From positions 1 through 64,000 of the forward strand of contig NW_020290067.1 of the NCBI RefSeq assembly GCF_003144195.1: a stretch of DNA of 64,000 nucleotides. The letters run 5' to 3'. The notes beneath the pieces are model-generated. The model was not told the DNA's origin and ran no database searches. It was given only the letters and a program-made list of their open reading frames with translations. The translations under genes and the position numbers were made by a program. This stretch comes from Ceraceosorus guamensis (taxonomy: Eukaryota > Basidiomycota > Exobasidiomycetes > Ceraceosorales > Ceraceosoraceae). Below, piece by piece: positions 1 through 10,224 of this stretch (position 1 is its first letter; each line of letters starts with the position of its first letter).

Positions 1-50
1 TCTAGATGCCTATAACACAAACTCCAAAAACCCTATTGGGGACCCCCTTG

Positions 51-96
51 TAACCCTAACCCTAACCCTAACCCTAACCCTAACCCTAACCCTAAC
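51..96. repeat. Telomere-type (CCCTAA)n tract
   Basis: About 7.7 perfect copies of CCCTAA read inward from the left end, the orientation expected at a left chromosome end in fungi with TTAGGG telomeres. Fifty bases of non-repeat sequence lie outside it, so this is either the inner edge of a real telomere with a misassembled tip or a short interstitial tract. The repeat is seen directly; the telomere reading is inference. Confidence 0.85.
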
Positions 97-97
97 A

Positions 98-536
98 GCT
101 GTATGAATGGTACAGCAACTTGCCAGCTGGATGAGATAGCCGCAATGATCTTTGCTCATGAAGATACGCCAATGGAGCAAGAATTACACTGTCACGGCTA
201 CACCCCGTAGCATTTCTCGGCGATTCCTGTCCTTCTGAGCCGGGTACAAAGCAAGGATTAGGAGCTTGTCAGGCAATATGCCATGCAAGGCTTGCCTGCC
301 CGTACAGAGAAGTGGCCGTGAAGATTTCAATTTCGGATGCAAATTTTGCGTAGGGACACCCTGACCGAGTCACCGTGCGGAGTGCGAAAAGGAGTCACTT
401 TAAGCAAAAGTGTTGTTTATGAAAAAGCCTAGTACTTTGTTTAGCTGGGTCGGGCAAAGTGAGAGATAAAGTGTTGCAAGAATGCAGAGCAGGTGGTAAG
501 AACGTGACGAACGTGTTAAAAATGGAGAAAAAAGTT
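98..536. other. Gene-free stretch inside the telomeric tract
   Basis: No convincing reading frame, RNA gene or repeat was seen between the telomere-type tract and the tRNA. No RecQ-helicase-like or other subtelomeric gene is present here. Confidence 0.5.
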
Positions 537-647
537 TGCAGAGAAAGGGAGTCGAACCCTTGAAGCTAACGCGTCTGAGGATTCACGATTACACGTGAAA
601 GTGGGTAAACTTGAATCAGATTCCTTTAACCACTTGGATATCTCTGC
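537..647 (-). tRNA. tRNA-Leu(CAA) with intron
   Basis: Read on the minus strand, the sequence folds as a class II tRNA. A 7-bp acceptor stem pairs GCAGAGA (647-641) with TCTCTGC (544-538), followed by discriminator A. The D arm is TCC..GGA with loop AAGTGGTTAAA. The anticodon stem is TCTGA/TCAGA (5 bp), and the T arm is AAGGG-TTCGACT-CCCTT. The anticodon loop reads TTCAAG, then about 30 nt of intron, then C, giving anticodon CAA (leucine, codon UUG). An intron after position 37 is the usual place in eukaryotes, and tRNA-Leu(CAA) carries an intron in many fungi. The intron contains the word GATTCACGATT (plus-strand sense), which recurs across the intergenic DNA of this window. Confidence 0.9.
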
Positions 648-888
648 AGTGCGGTACTCTCATCACAAGCTCATATATAAAGTGCAACGGTGTTTGCACC
701 ATTTCTCGCCGCCTCGCGCGACGCGTCCCACGCACATTAGCAAGTCGCGTGTGGCGGTGCGCGTCTTTCTCATGACTCGTGTCTCTTGTCTCGATCCATG
801 CCACAAGAGCGCCAATCGAAGCACGCCTCGTCGGTGGGATCACGTTCCATACCATCATCGCGCACACGACTTTGTCACCCTGTGGTGA

Positions 889-942
889 CGCACCAAGCAC
901 CACGCACCACGCACCACGCACCACGCACCAAGCACCACGCAC
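889..942. repeat. Heptamer minisatellite (ACCACGC)n before SLD2
   Basis: Roughly seven imperfect copies of a 7-base unit (ACCACGC/ACCAAGC) end 7 bases before the SLD2 ATG at 949, so they must lie in its 5' leader or core promoter. Positions 648-888, upstream, hold nothing else recognisable. Confidence 0.8.
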
Positions 943-948
943 TTCACA

Positions 949-2781
949 ATGGAGGCCATCCTTGCTCGAGACCTGAAAGCATGGCAGAGAGATTTCAGAC
1001 AAAAGGTGAGGGACGGCACGCGCCTTGATCATGGTGCAGAGCTGACGCCCGCGCGGTACACACTCCAGAACGGTCGCGAACCGACGAAAAGGGACATGGC
1101 CAAGCATCCGGAGATTGCGGGAACGTACGAGACGTGGGCGGCCATCAAATCTGCCAGCAAGGCGGGCCCTAGCAAGCCCAAGAAGGAAGGGTCTGCACCC
1201 GCAAACGATGCGGTGTTCAAGACACCGACGAAGCGAGTGCGATATGGTGCGACTGGAGGCGCTGGTACAAGCGCAAGCTACACCCCCACAAAGCTCGCCA
1301 CGCCAGCGAATCCGATCACACCGCCTCGGAATCCATTTGCGACACCTACCAGTCAGCGCATCATCGGCAAGGAAGCAGTCTTCTCGACGCCTGTGCGCGG
1401 CACGCGCGCTCCAAGTTCGGCTTCTTCAGCGCGCAGCGTAGTCCTCAACGACGTGCTGACCACTCCTTCCAGCGGACGTGGCCAGTACGCTTCCAATTCG
1501 CCGACCGCATTGCGCACTCTTCTCAGCAGCTCCCGCTCGCCAAACACCCGGGCACATCTGAGGCAGAGACAGAGCACGCGCATAGAGGAAGCTCTGCGCG
1601 CGACATTTACGCCTCGCACAAAAGCTCGAAAACGTCTGCGAGGCGAAGAAGTGCCGGTCACGCCTGCAAGAAGCAAGCGGGCGAGGGGTGCTGGTCAGCT
1701 GGTCCAGAATGAGCAGGTCGAAGATGCAGGTGGATCAAAGAGCTGGGCAAGGAGTCTCAGCTCGCCGGTCGCACCCATGCACGCGGATAACGATGGCCTG
1801 TTTGCGTCTTCTCCGAAACGCGCTGCAAGCTTCAAGGCGCTCTTCGACCCATCTCCTATGGCGCGACGACGAGATTCATCGATCGACACGCTCGCACGAC
1901 AGCCTAGCTGGTCACCTCGGCCGAGCTCTGCAACACTACTGACAAGTCCAGCCGAGGCAGACGAGGCGGACGAGTCGGGCGCGGAGAGCGATGTAGCACA
2001 AATGACAATGGACAACGCTGAATTTGCGCTGATCGAACGCGAAGAGGCAGAAGCGCTAGAGGCGGCGGCCAAGCGTGCAAACAGTCCCGCCGAGATGCTG
2101 GTAATTGATGCAGAGGACGAAGAGGCAGCCGTTCAGATACGTTTGCGTCAGTATCAAAGGCGCGGCGCTCCCAGTGGCAACTACGACTATAACGACGCCG
2201 ATGGAGACGTATCCCGGTTGCTTGCGCGTCCCGAGCACTCCTCCGACCCTTCCTCATACGCGACAGACGACGCCAGCTTTGCGTGCTTGACCTTGGCTTC
2301 GCCCCAGACGCGAGGTGCGCGGCAAGCGGCTCGAGCCAGGCAAGCGAGACATTTCGAGACGCTCTTTGCGGCTGGACACGAAGCGCTGGATTTGGAGGCG
2401 GAAAAGGCAGAGATTGCGGCTGCGGCCGCGTCGAGCAAGCCAGGTCAAAAGAGCACGTGGGGCCACGCCAAGGGACGAGAAGCTCTGGAAGCCAAGAAGA
2501 GCGGGCCTGCCAAGGGCAAGGGAGCGAGCATCAGAGCATTTCCAAAGGCTCCACTTCCCGGGCAGATACCCAAACCCGTTCGAAAAAGGGAGTTTCGGCG
2601 CGCTGGAAGATCTGGCATGGGGGAAGACGAAGTGTGTGTGCGGCGGCGGAACGACGCACAGGAAGAGGCGGACGATGCGTCCTACGCAACGCGCGACGAG
2701 GACGACGATTGGGCGAGCGAGGTCAGCAGCGTCGAGTACGGACTTGGCGATGGAGAGATGGATCGCATGGATGTGCTTTGA
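949..2781 (+). CDS. SLD2: DNA replication regulator Sld2 (DRC1)
   Basis: Single-exon gene of 610 residues. The first ~60 residues carry the Sld2/RecQL4 N-terminal signature: Trp-12 and Phe-16 in the opening helix, then a GREPTKRDM..HPEIAGTYE block. In yeast, CDK-phosphorylated Sld2 binds Dpb11 and helps load GINS and Pol epsilon on the Mcm2-7 helicase with Cdc45 at replication origins in the nucleus. The middle of the protein is disordered-looking and crowded with Ser-Pro/Thr-Pro sites (for example KTPTKRVR, STPVRG, FTPRTK, VTPARSK), as expected of a CDK-controlled factor. The C-terminus is basic and then acidic. The start is the first ATG after a minisatellite and begins the conserved block. 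It converges on RFA1. CDC45, its functional partner, lies 48 kb away in this window. Confidence 0.85.
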   Translation: MEAILARDLKAWQRDFRQKVRDGTRLDHGAELTPARYTLQNGREPTKRDMAKHPEIAGTYETWAAIKSASKAGPSKPKKEGSAPANDAVFKTPTKRVRYGATGGAGTSASYTPTKLATPANPITPPRNPFATPTSQRIIGKEAVFSTPVRGTRAPSSASSARSVVLNDVLTTPSSGRGQYASNSPTALRTLLSSSRSPNTRAHLRQRQSTRIEEALRATFTPRTKARKRLRGEEVPVTPARSKRARGAGQLVQNEQVEDAGGSKSWARSLSSPVAPMHADNDGLFASSPKRAASFKALFDPSPMARRRDSSIDTLARQPSWSPRPSSATLLTSPAEADEADESGAESDVAQMTMDNAEFALIEREEAEALEAAAKRANSPAEMLVIDAEDEEAAVQIRLRQYQRRGAPSGNYDYNDADGDVSRLLARPEHSSDPSSYATDDASFACLTLASPQTRGARQAARARQARHFETLFAAGHEALDLEAEKAEIAAAAASSKPGQKSTWGHAKGREALEAKKSGPAKGKGASIRAFPKAPLPGQIPKPVRKREFRRAGRSGMGEDEVCVRRRNDAQEEADDASYATRDEDDDWASEVSSVEYGLGDGEMDRMDVL

Positions 2782-3326
2782 GGCTGCACGGATGACGAGG
2801 TCATTCAATCGATCGCGTGCGTGGACCTGCTGCAGCTGCGAAGTGTGCTCAAGTCGATCGCATGAATGTGATGTCGGCGCACGCGCAAAGGCCGCCTTCG
2901 AGGAGATGTCTCGGATCATTGTTTCGTGTCACGCGCCCCGACGAATCTGCTCTACGTGAAGTCATTTGGTGCGAAACAATGAAAAGACGGTCTCTATCGC
3001 AACGCGTGCGGTGTGCGTGCTGGCCATGACTGTGCTTTGTATGCTGAAGCGACCGTTCCCGTCGAGCTCCAAGTGTGCCGCGTCAGCATCGCTATACGTG
3101 TCACGTTACAACATGACCACAACTCATTGCTCTCGCACATTATCATGTGCGCAGGCGATTGCTTCGATATTACAAAGAAGCACGCACAAATCAAAGCGCG
3201 CAACAGGAGCAGAATGGACGGGGAGGGTCATGGGACGAATCGCGGCATGTGATGAGGAAGCGAGTCGAGCTCGTGGGCCGCCTCTCCCCCCGCGCCTCTT
3301 TCTTTGCAACAACGATACTAGGCCCC
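2782..3326. other. Convergent intergenic region SLD2/RFA1
   Basis: Only the 3' ends of two facing genes meet here. No gene or repeat was seen. Terminators were not pinned down. Confidence 0.5.
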
Positions 3327-5578
3327 TCACATCAAGGACTTGATGGCGTTGGCCAGCTCGAGACCAAACTTGCTAAAGTCTGCAGCACTAGAAAGTTCCT
3401 TTGCGCGCGTGACCGTGTACCTCACACGAGTCGTGTCCTGCAAAACGCCCGCAAGCATCAGCGTGCGAAGAAGGCGCGCTTCGCGCCGCCGCAACTCACA
3501 TTAAACGTGTCTTGCTTGGCACGGCAATTGAAGATATACTGCCTATTGGAAGCGCGATGCAAGATCGAGTGGAACTCCGATTCGTTTTGCTCCTGCGAGT
3601 GCGTGCGCGCGCCGTCAGCATACACAACGCGCATCTCTCTCTTCACGTCGACACACCTTGATGTCATTGAGCTCGTCGGCAGTGTGACCAATGAGGAGCT
3701 CTCCGATATCATTGAACCCGCTTAGCCACATCTGCCCCGAATAGTCTTGCACATTGGCCGCGAGAATGTATCTGCAAGGCGAGCTTGTCAGCGGGGCACG
3801 CAGGGCGGCACGCTAGCGAAGACTCACCTGTACTGCGGTGAGGGATAAGCTCGGTCGCACTTTTCGCACCTCCAAGATCCATCGCTCTCTTGCGTGACCT
3901 TCTTGTTGCAATTGTCAGAGGGACAGGCAGTGTAGAACAAATTGTCCTGTTTGATGTACACCACCGTCGCCCTCGTGTTGAAATAGTCTGGCTTTTCGGA
4001 TTGCATGCCCAATCCTTGATCCTTGACCTCTGCGATCGTTCTCCTCTCCTGCGCGTTCGCACCCGCATCACCGCCCGCCGTCGTTGCCGCTGGGCCATTC
4101 GCAAAAGCCTTGAATCCACCTTGCTCGGAGGTGCGTTTGCCCTCCTCATCGTACCAGCCACGCAGACCATGCGCTTCGGGCAGGTCTGGATCGACCATGA
4201 GCGAGGTGCTGGCAAACATGCTCAGACTGCGACCTCCAAAGTCTGACACCTTGGCTCCCTTCAGAGCGATGATGGGCCTATCCTCGTTGCCCAACCCCAG
4301 ACCACCATTGGGACCTTGCGGTGTACCCCACGTCTCGGCCGTCTTGCCCCAGAGCGTAATCTGCACCGACCTGCCAGACTGATCTACCAATTTGAGCTCC
4401 CTCTTGGCCACTGGCTTTTGGCTCGCCTTGGATATGATTTCGCCGAGCACGCCAACGTCGTCGACGACAGCGATGATGTCGCACGTCTCGTTTGGCTCGA
4501 CCGTTTCTAATTGATCAAAAGACACGAAATTGTACTTGACTTCTGGCACGCCCTCTGGAGCCGTGCACTGCGGGACACGATGCGTGAGCAAGAACACACA
4601 CACGCGGATGCCAGCACACACACTCCCACTCACCTCTTCGATTTCCGTGTCGCGCTCAAACGTAATCTCGTACTCGTTGTTGAGGTTGCTGAACTGCTTC
4701 TTGGCGATGTTTACCTTGGCCTTGGAGATGAAGTACACTTTGTTGTCCTGCAGCACGTGGTAGTACTTGTCGACGGCGTCGTTGAAACCGGTAGCTTTGA
4801 TCTCTCCACTCTCGTCGAGGAGATTTACGGAAAATAGCTTTCCATCTCCGCGCGCATTGGACCAGTGCTTGATATCCGACTTGGACGTGACGCGAGCCTT
4901 GATGGTCCACTTGTTCTGGTAGGGCGACAAACCCTCGATGGGGTAGATGGCCATGCCGGATGCCGGTGCGCTCCTCGCCGGTGCGGCTCGAATGGTGCCT
5001 TGAGGTTGCTGCTGCGGGTACGTCTTTGCCTCTCGTTTGACAGCCGAGCCGCCGCCGCCGCCGCCATTCGCAGCAGGTGCCGCATAAGCAGCGGCAGAGG
5101 CAGGGGCACCGACTGCGCCTCCCGTGGTAGCGCCTTCATAGCTGACTGGCTCTCCCAAGCGACCTTCGGCTGGCGGTGCCTCGATGACGGACAGCGTCAA
5201 GAGGATGAGGATGCGTCGCGTCTGGACATTGCTGGCCGAGTACTGCTCGACGCGCACGATGCAGTTGCGCTGCAGCGAGCCATCATCGACGAGATGCTTC
5301 ATCTGGGAAGCCAGCATGGCTGTGACGTGAGAGAAGGGAAGATCAGAGAAGATCAGCAGGGCCACGTTTCTGCGCACCGACGCTCGGACGCTAAACTCAC
5401 CCTGCGCAAAATGTTGGCCATCGCTAAGGATGATTCTCCACCTATCTTGCGCTGTGGCGCTGGTGGCGGTAATCTTTTTCACGCTCAAGACTTGGCAGAT
5501 GGGATCGGGCACGGCTTGGGCAGGGTCCATGGTCTGCACCATCGCAGGAATGCTGCCGGCCGTCAGAGCGTGCACCAT
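3327..5578 (-). CDS. RFA1: Replication protein A 70-kDa subunit
   Basis: Six exons on the minus strand: 5578-5401, 5319-4634, 4567-3828, 3771-3657, 3592-3500, 3437-3327; 640 residues. This is the large subunit of the single-stranded DNA binding complex used in replication, repair and recombination. An N-terminal OB fold comes first, then a Gly/Ala/Gln-rich linker (~residues 110-175). DNA-binding OB folds start near 180 with YPIEGLSPYQNKWTIKARV. A zinc ribbon with CPSDNCNKK..W.CEKC lies near 505-528, followed by the last OB fold containing FNCRAKQDTFN. Length is close to the usual ~610-640. The start at 5578 begins the conserved N-terminal fold. Introns 1 (5320-5400, 81 nt) and 2 (4568-4633, 66 nt) are multiples of three without stops, so their retention would only add residues. 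The gene is divergent from BRF1 across ~650 bp. Confidence 0.93.
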
Positions 5579-6226
5579 GGTGATGGCGGCGCCGGCGCGG
5601 GTGCGGGTGCGGGTGCGGGGACGAGAAGCAGAGGATGGGTGTCGGTGGAGCAAGGTCTCCTGAAAATACCTATCAAAGCTTCCTTGCGACGGTTGAGCGC
5701 GATGGTGAGTGTGAGTGAGTGTGTGAGTGTGAGTGTGTGTGAGTGCGCACGTTGTGGTGGCAATCAAGCAACATCTGGCCGCGTTGCTCAGCCCACACAC
5801 GCACGCGACTCGACTTTCTCGTTGCGCTCGCTGCTGCTGCTGCTGCTGCTGCATGCGCACTTGACCGCACCGCACCGCACAGCACCCGCGCGCGACGCGT
5901 CTCTCTCACACCTCTGTTAATTGGCGCGACATCGCGTGTGCCGCACGCGCAAAGCTTGCAAACACGTGACTCGCAAAGCAAACGCCCAAGATTCGTGATG
6001 ATTTCCTCATGACTCGAGGGCGCGCGCATTCAATCGCTTCACCAGTGGACGCACCGCACCGCACCGCACGTCGCCATCCCACTCGCTACTCTTTGACTTT
6101 CATCACCATCGCTGGGCCCCACGTCTCCTTTCACAACGCGGCGCTCGTGGCTGCGCGCATGCTCCACACGCTTGCACACCGAGCACTCGCCGATTCAGTC
6201 ATCCTGCCTGGGGCAGGCCAGCCACC
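5579..6226. promoter_or_regulatory. Shared divergent promoter region RFA1/BRF1
   Basis: The 648 bp between two outward-facing start codons must hold both promoters. It contains a (GCGGGT)n run at about 5599-5619, a purine/GT-rich GTGAGTGTGTGA-type microsatellite at 5703-5748 and a (GCT)n run near 5828-5852. No defined factor site is claimed. Confidence 0.5.
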
Positions 6227-8870
6227 ATGTTGGCTGCGTGCCCACAGTGTGGCCAAGAGACCACCGCACTCTCCGGCAATACGCTATCGTGCGAAGTGTG
6301 CGGCACGGTATTGGAAGAGTCGGAAATCGTCAACGATGTTGGATTCGCAGAAAACAGCTTTGGTGGAGCTGTGGTGCAAGGCAGCTACGTCGCCGACGAT
6401 GCCAGTGAGTGACGCACGCACGCACGCACGCACGCACATTGACTAACCACATCTCTCTCTCCCTACAGCGGGCGCACGCAGTTCTCTGGCAGGCATGAGG
6501 GGCATGTCGGGCTCAGGCTCCAACTCCACGACCATGACGCTGCTCTCGGCACAACGAGGCATCCGAGCGCTGGCAAGCGCCAAAAACGTTCCCAGTTCAG
6601 TCGCGGAGCAAGCCTCTCGACTGTTCAAGCTGGCGTTGGGCGGTGGCACTGCGCGGGAGAATGGACCCAAGCTGCCCAACTTTGTGCTGGGAAGGAGATC
6701 AGAGTATACGCAGGCGGCTTGCCTCTACCTCTCCTGCCGCCTCGCCAAGACCAACCACCTGCTCATCGATTTTGCCGACGCTCTCCAGGTGAGTCGTGTG
6801 CGTGCGCGCACCTCATGCTCGCTTCCCCTGACACGCACGTCACCCCCGCTCAGGTGAACGTGTTCATCCTAGGACGCGCATACCAGCGCTTGGTGGATTG
6901 TCTAAACTTTCGCGACAAGGAGGGCATCAAGGATGCGGTCGATCCTTCGCGCTTCGTAATGCGCTTCGCTTCCATGCTCGACTTTGGCGACTTGACCAAC
7001 AATGTGGCGACGGATGCCACTCGACTCGTCGCGCGCTTCAAGCACGATTGGTTGGTCGATGGTCGCAGACCAGCGGGTATATGCGGTGCTTGCATTCTCC
7101 TAGCTGCCAGAATGAACGGTTTTAGGCGTAGCATCACCGAAGTCGTTCAAGTCGTCAAGATTGCGGACAGCACCATTCGAGAAAGGCTGAAGGAGTTCAA
7201 AAACACTCCCATGGCCAATCTTCCCATACACGACTTTCGCACGAGGTGGGACGAAAGCTATAGCTTGCCTCCCAGCTTCAAACCTCCGCGGTCCAAAGGT
7301 ACGAAACGAGCAATCAAACCGATTGACGGCAGCAAGCTCGCCAAACGCCAAAGAACGTCGAAGGGGGGGAACTCGAGTGCGCAAGAGGCACCAGAGGCGG
7401 CTGCCAAGACCGACAATGAGGATGCAGATGCGGAAGACGAGGCCGCTGGAGCGGATAATGACGACGACGAGGGCGCGCTGTCGGATGCGAGCGAAGTGCC
7501 ACCTGAGCTTGATAGAATGATCACCAAACTCACCGAGGACGAATTGATGCGCTATATGGACCGTGTCGACTACGCTAGGCTGGACAAACAGGTCGCCGAG
7601 CTCGAGCAACGCAGAGCGGCAAGAGCCAAGGCTGGCGTCCCCGGTAATGACGAGAGCGAGTTGGAGGACATTCGAGCGCTGCGCCCATCACCTGCTCGCG
7701 AAATGACTTGCATTCAAGCTACGACGGATGCCATCAAGACGAGCGGCAGCCAGGTGGAGGGCAATGTCGAAAAAGCGAGCCCGAGTCACGCAAACAGCGG
7801 TGCTGAGGACGTCGTCATCAAGACCAGTTCAAGCCAAGTCGGACCTCCAGCCAACACTCGCGCATCACCTCACCGCGAAGTGTTGGAGCCAGACGAGGTG
7901 CCTTTTGCCACCACATGGTCTGGTGCTGGTTACCTACCCCCATCTGAGAAGAAGAGCGGCTCGCAAGAGCTGCACGATGACCTCACGGATCTCAACGACG
8001 AGGAACTCGATGTGTTCATTCTCACACCAGAGGAATCTCGCGCAAAGGAGCGCGTCTGGCTCGAGTTCAACAAGGACTTCCTGCAAACCAGCTTGGAGAA
8101 GCAGCTCAAGCTGGAGCGCGACCTCAAGATGGGCATACAGCCCAAGACTCCTTCGAGGGTGAGTACCGCGCCAGAGAGGATGCTGGGCTCTTCTTTGACT
8201 GACGCAAATGTGTGTGAAGCGCAAATCGGCAAAGCCGAAGGATTCGAGCACGGCACCGACATCGGCATTGGAGTCGACGCAGCAAATGATCCACGCAAAG
8301 AAGCAATTCAGCCGCAAGTTGAATTATGCCAATCTCAGCTCGCTCTTCGAGACGGGCAATCCCGCTGCGGATGATCTCAACATGCACTCGACTACGCAAC
8401 CATGGGCATCGACCTCTCGACGCGGACGCAGACGCGGACGTCGTGTGCGCCAAGAGGGAGAGCAAGAAGGAGCGAGCGGGCCGGCTCAGAACTACTACAA
8501 TTCGGACGCAGAGACGTCGGCTTCGGAGTTTGAGTACGAGACGATCGAACTAGAGACGAACGAAGCGCCATCCACTGCCAAGGGAAGCAGAAAGGAGTCT
8601 CGAGAGATGAAGAGACACAAGGCGAAAAAGGCGATCTCTGCCGCTTCGAGCAATGCGAGCGGCACAGAGGATGGCAATGCCACTCCTGCACGCGCTGGCG
8701 CAGCTGGCTCTGGCACGGATCAAGGTGTATCTGCGAATGAAGAGGACTACGATGAGGAGGAAGCCGATGGTGATGCGGATCTGGATGAAGATGCCAGACG
8801 CATCAGAGCCATGGCAAGCAGCTATCAAGAACCGGAAGACGATGACGACGACGATGGCGAGGCTTATTGA
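6227..8870 (+). CDS. BRF1: Transcription factor IIIB subunit Brf1
   Basis: Four exons: 6227-6404, 6469-6788, 6854-8158, 8220-8870; 817 residues. Brf1 is the TFIIB-related part of TFIIIB and recruits RNA polymerase III to tRNA and 5S genes. Residues 5-27 form a zinc ribbon (CPQCGQE..CEVCGTV). Two cyclin folds follow (~75-270), with typical blocks such as YTQAACLYLSCRLAKTNHLL and RRPAGICGACILLAARMNGF. The C-terminal half has the Brf1 homology blocks: FILTPEESRAKERVW near 555, and KKQFSRKLNYANLSSLF near 628, the TBP/Bdp1-binding type. Acidic low-complexity linkers and an acidic tail make it longer than yeast Brf1 (596 aa). Intron 1 contains a GCAC microsatellite and a clear GACTAAC branch site. 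The first ATG directly precedes the zinc ribbon. Confidence 0.93.
6412..6438. repeat. (GCAC)n microsatellite in BRF1 intron 1
   Basis: About 6 copies of ACGC/GCAC start directly after the GTGAGTG donor of BRF1 intron 1. Confidence 0.85.
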
Positions 8871-10224
8871 AGAGGCGCGACATGCGCGTGCATTGATACA
8901 ATGACACACTAGGCCAAATGCGGTTAGTGGTCCACTTTTCTCAGCAGTCGAGCAGACGGCACTGCTTTTTGTTCCAATAAGAAATTCATCCCATGAGATG
9001 AGCACTGTTTCGAGCCCTGCGTCGCGCTTACTGCGCCGCGCCCAAATCATCATCACCACGTACCCCGCGTCATGCGCGCCACGACCCCCGCTCGCCTCAC
9101 CAACGTTCCGCGAAACTCGACACACCGTGTAACATGTAATCTGTACCTCGACACGCCTTTCCGCTGCCAATCGACCCCACGCACTTGTGACAACGAAGCA
9201 TTCATGAGACACCTTGCCGCGCCAGTCCTGTGTGTGACGCTTGCAAGTGTGCACGCCTCCGTGTGATCGTCGGGAGCTCGTGAAGCTATAGCAGGGCAAG
9301 CGCGATTCGCATGACTCTTGAGGCTGCGTTCCAGATGATTTGATCATCGAGACACTCACGATTCATCGTTTGGGTGATTAGACTGCAGCGGCGATGCATG
9401 CCCAGGGTGCCCCCGAAGCAGCGAGCGGCCGCGCGAGCTGTACAATCTTGAATATACCGGGGGCCACACGTTCGCTCTTGGGCGCAACGTTTGCCTCGAT
9501 GTGCCGCTTGCGAGAAAAGAGAGGCATCAGCAGCATGGAGCGCACGGACCGTTCGTTGCATGCCGAGAGAGCGCCGTGTGAGAATTATAATTGGAAAGCC
9601 GGGGTTTCACCTTCGGAGTTTGAGTGAGAATAGCAGAGCAGTGGTTCGATTTGTAATCTTCGGCGAGCGAGAAAGATGAGATCTGGTCCGCAATCTTGAA
9701 ATGCTTCATTACAAATATGGCCAGGATTGCACGCGAGACCGCTGCAGCATGTTTGAACAACCTCGCATCTCACGTCGCACGCACGAAGCCCGCAAGACCG
9801 AGGAGGTGCCCGCGACTCGTGACTCGTGACTTTGTGCTGGACTGCACGCATGCACGCGCATGTACGTGCGCGCGCGCGAAGCTTTCTTCCAATACAAATT
9901 AAGACATGCTGGAGGCGACACCTTGCTTGACTCGCGAAATGGAGCGATTTGCTTGATTTGATTCGATGAGCATCATCCCCATTCACCGCCATTGTAGATT
10001 CAGCGCGCATTCACCACTCTCATCCCCCCACCCCCACGCTCCTCACACTCACTCCTCACTCTGCCACTTTGTCCACATCACTTCACCTAAATTGTGGGCA
10101 CACCGCGTCGCAGCAACTCGTGATCTCACGCACATTTAATCCCCGGAGATCTGCTTGAGCACGCTGACCGCCACCACTGTTTCGCGCGCACGACCCCATT
10201 CCTCACACGCATCGCCCGCACAAC
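8871..10224. other. Gene-free region BRF1 to MTHFR
   Basis: 1.35 kb without a supportable gene. It holds several CGTGACTCGTGACT/CACTCACGATT-type words (near 9355, 9823 and 10117). The stretch from ~10015 is pyrimidine-rich and is the likely promoter and leader of the next gene. Confidence 0.5.

Noticed and set aside
616-1107. Minus-strand frame overlapping the SLD2 start and the tRNA
   Set aside because: It reads through the minisatellite and overlaps a structured tRNA; it is a shadow frame.
4865-5920. Long plus-strand frame (351 codons) opposite RFA1
   Set aside because: It lies antisense to conserved RFA1 exons and contains low-complexity repeat translations; GC-rich shadow.
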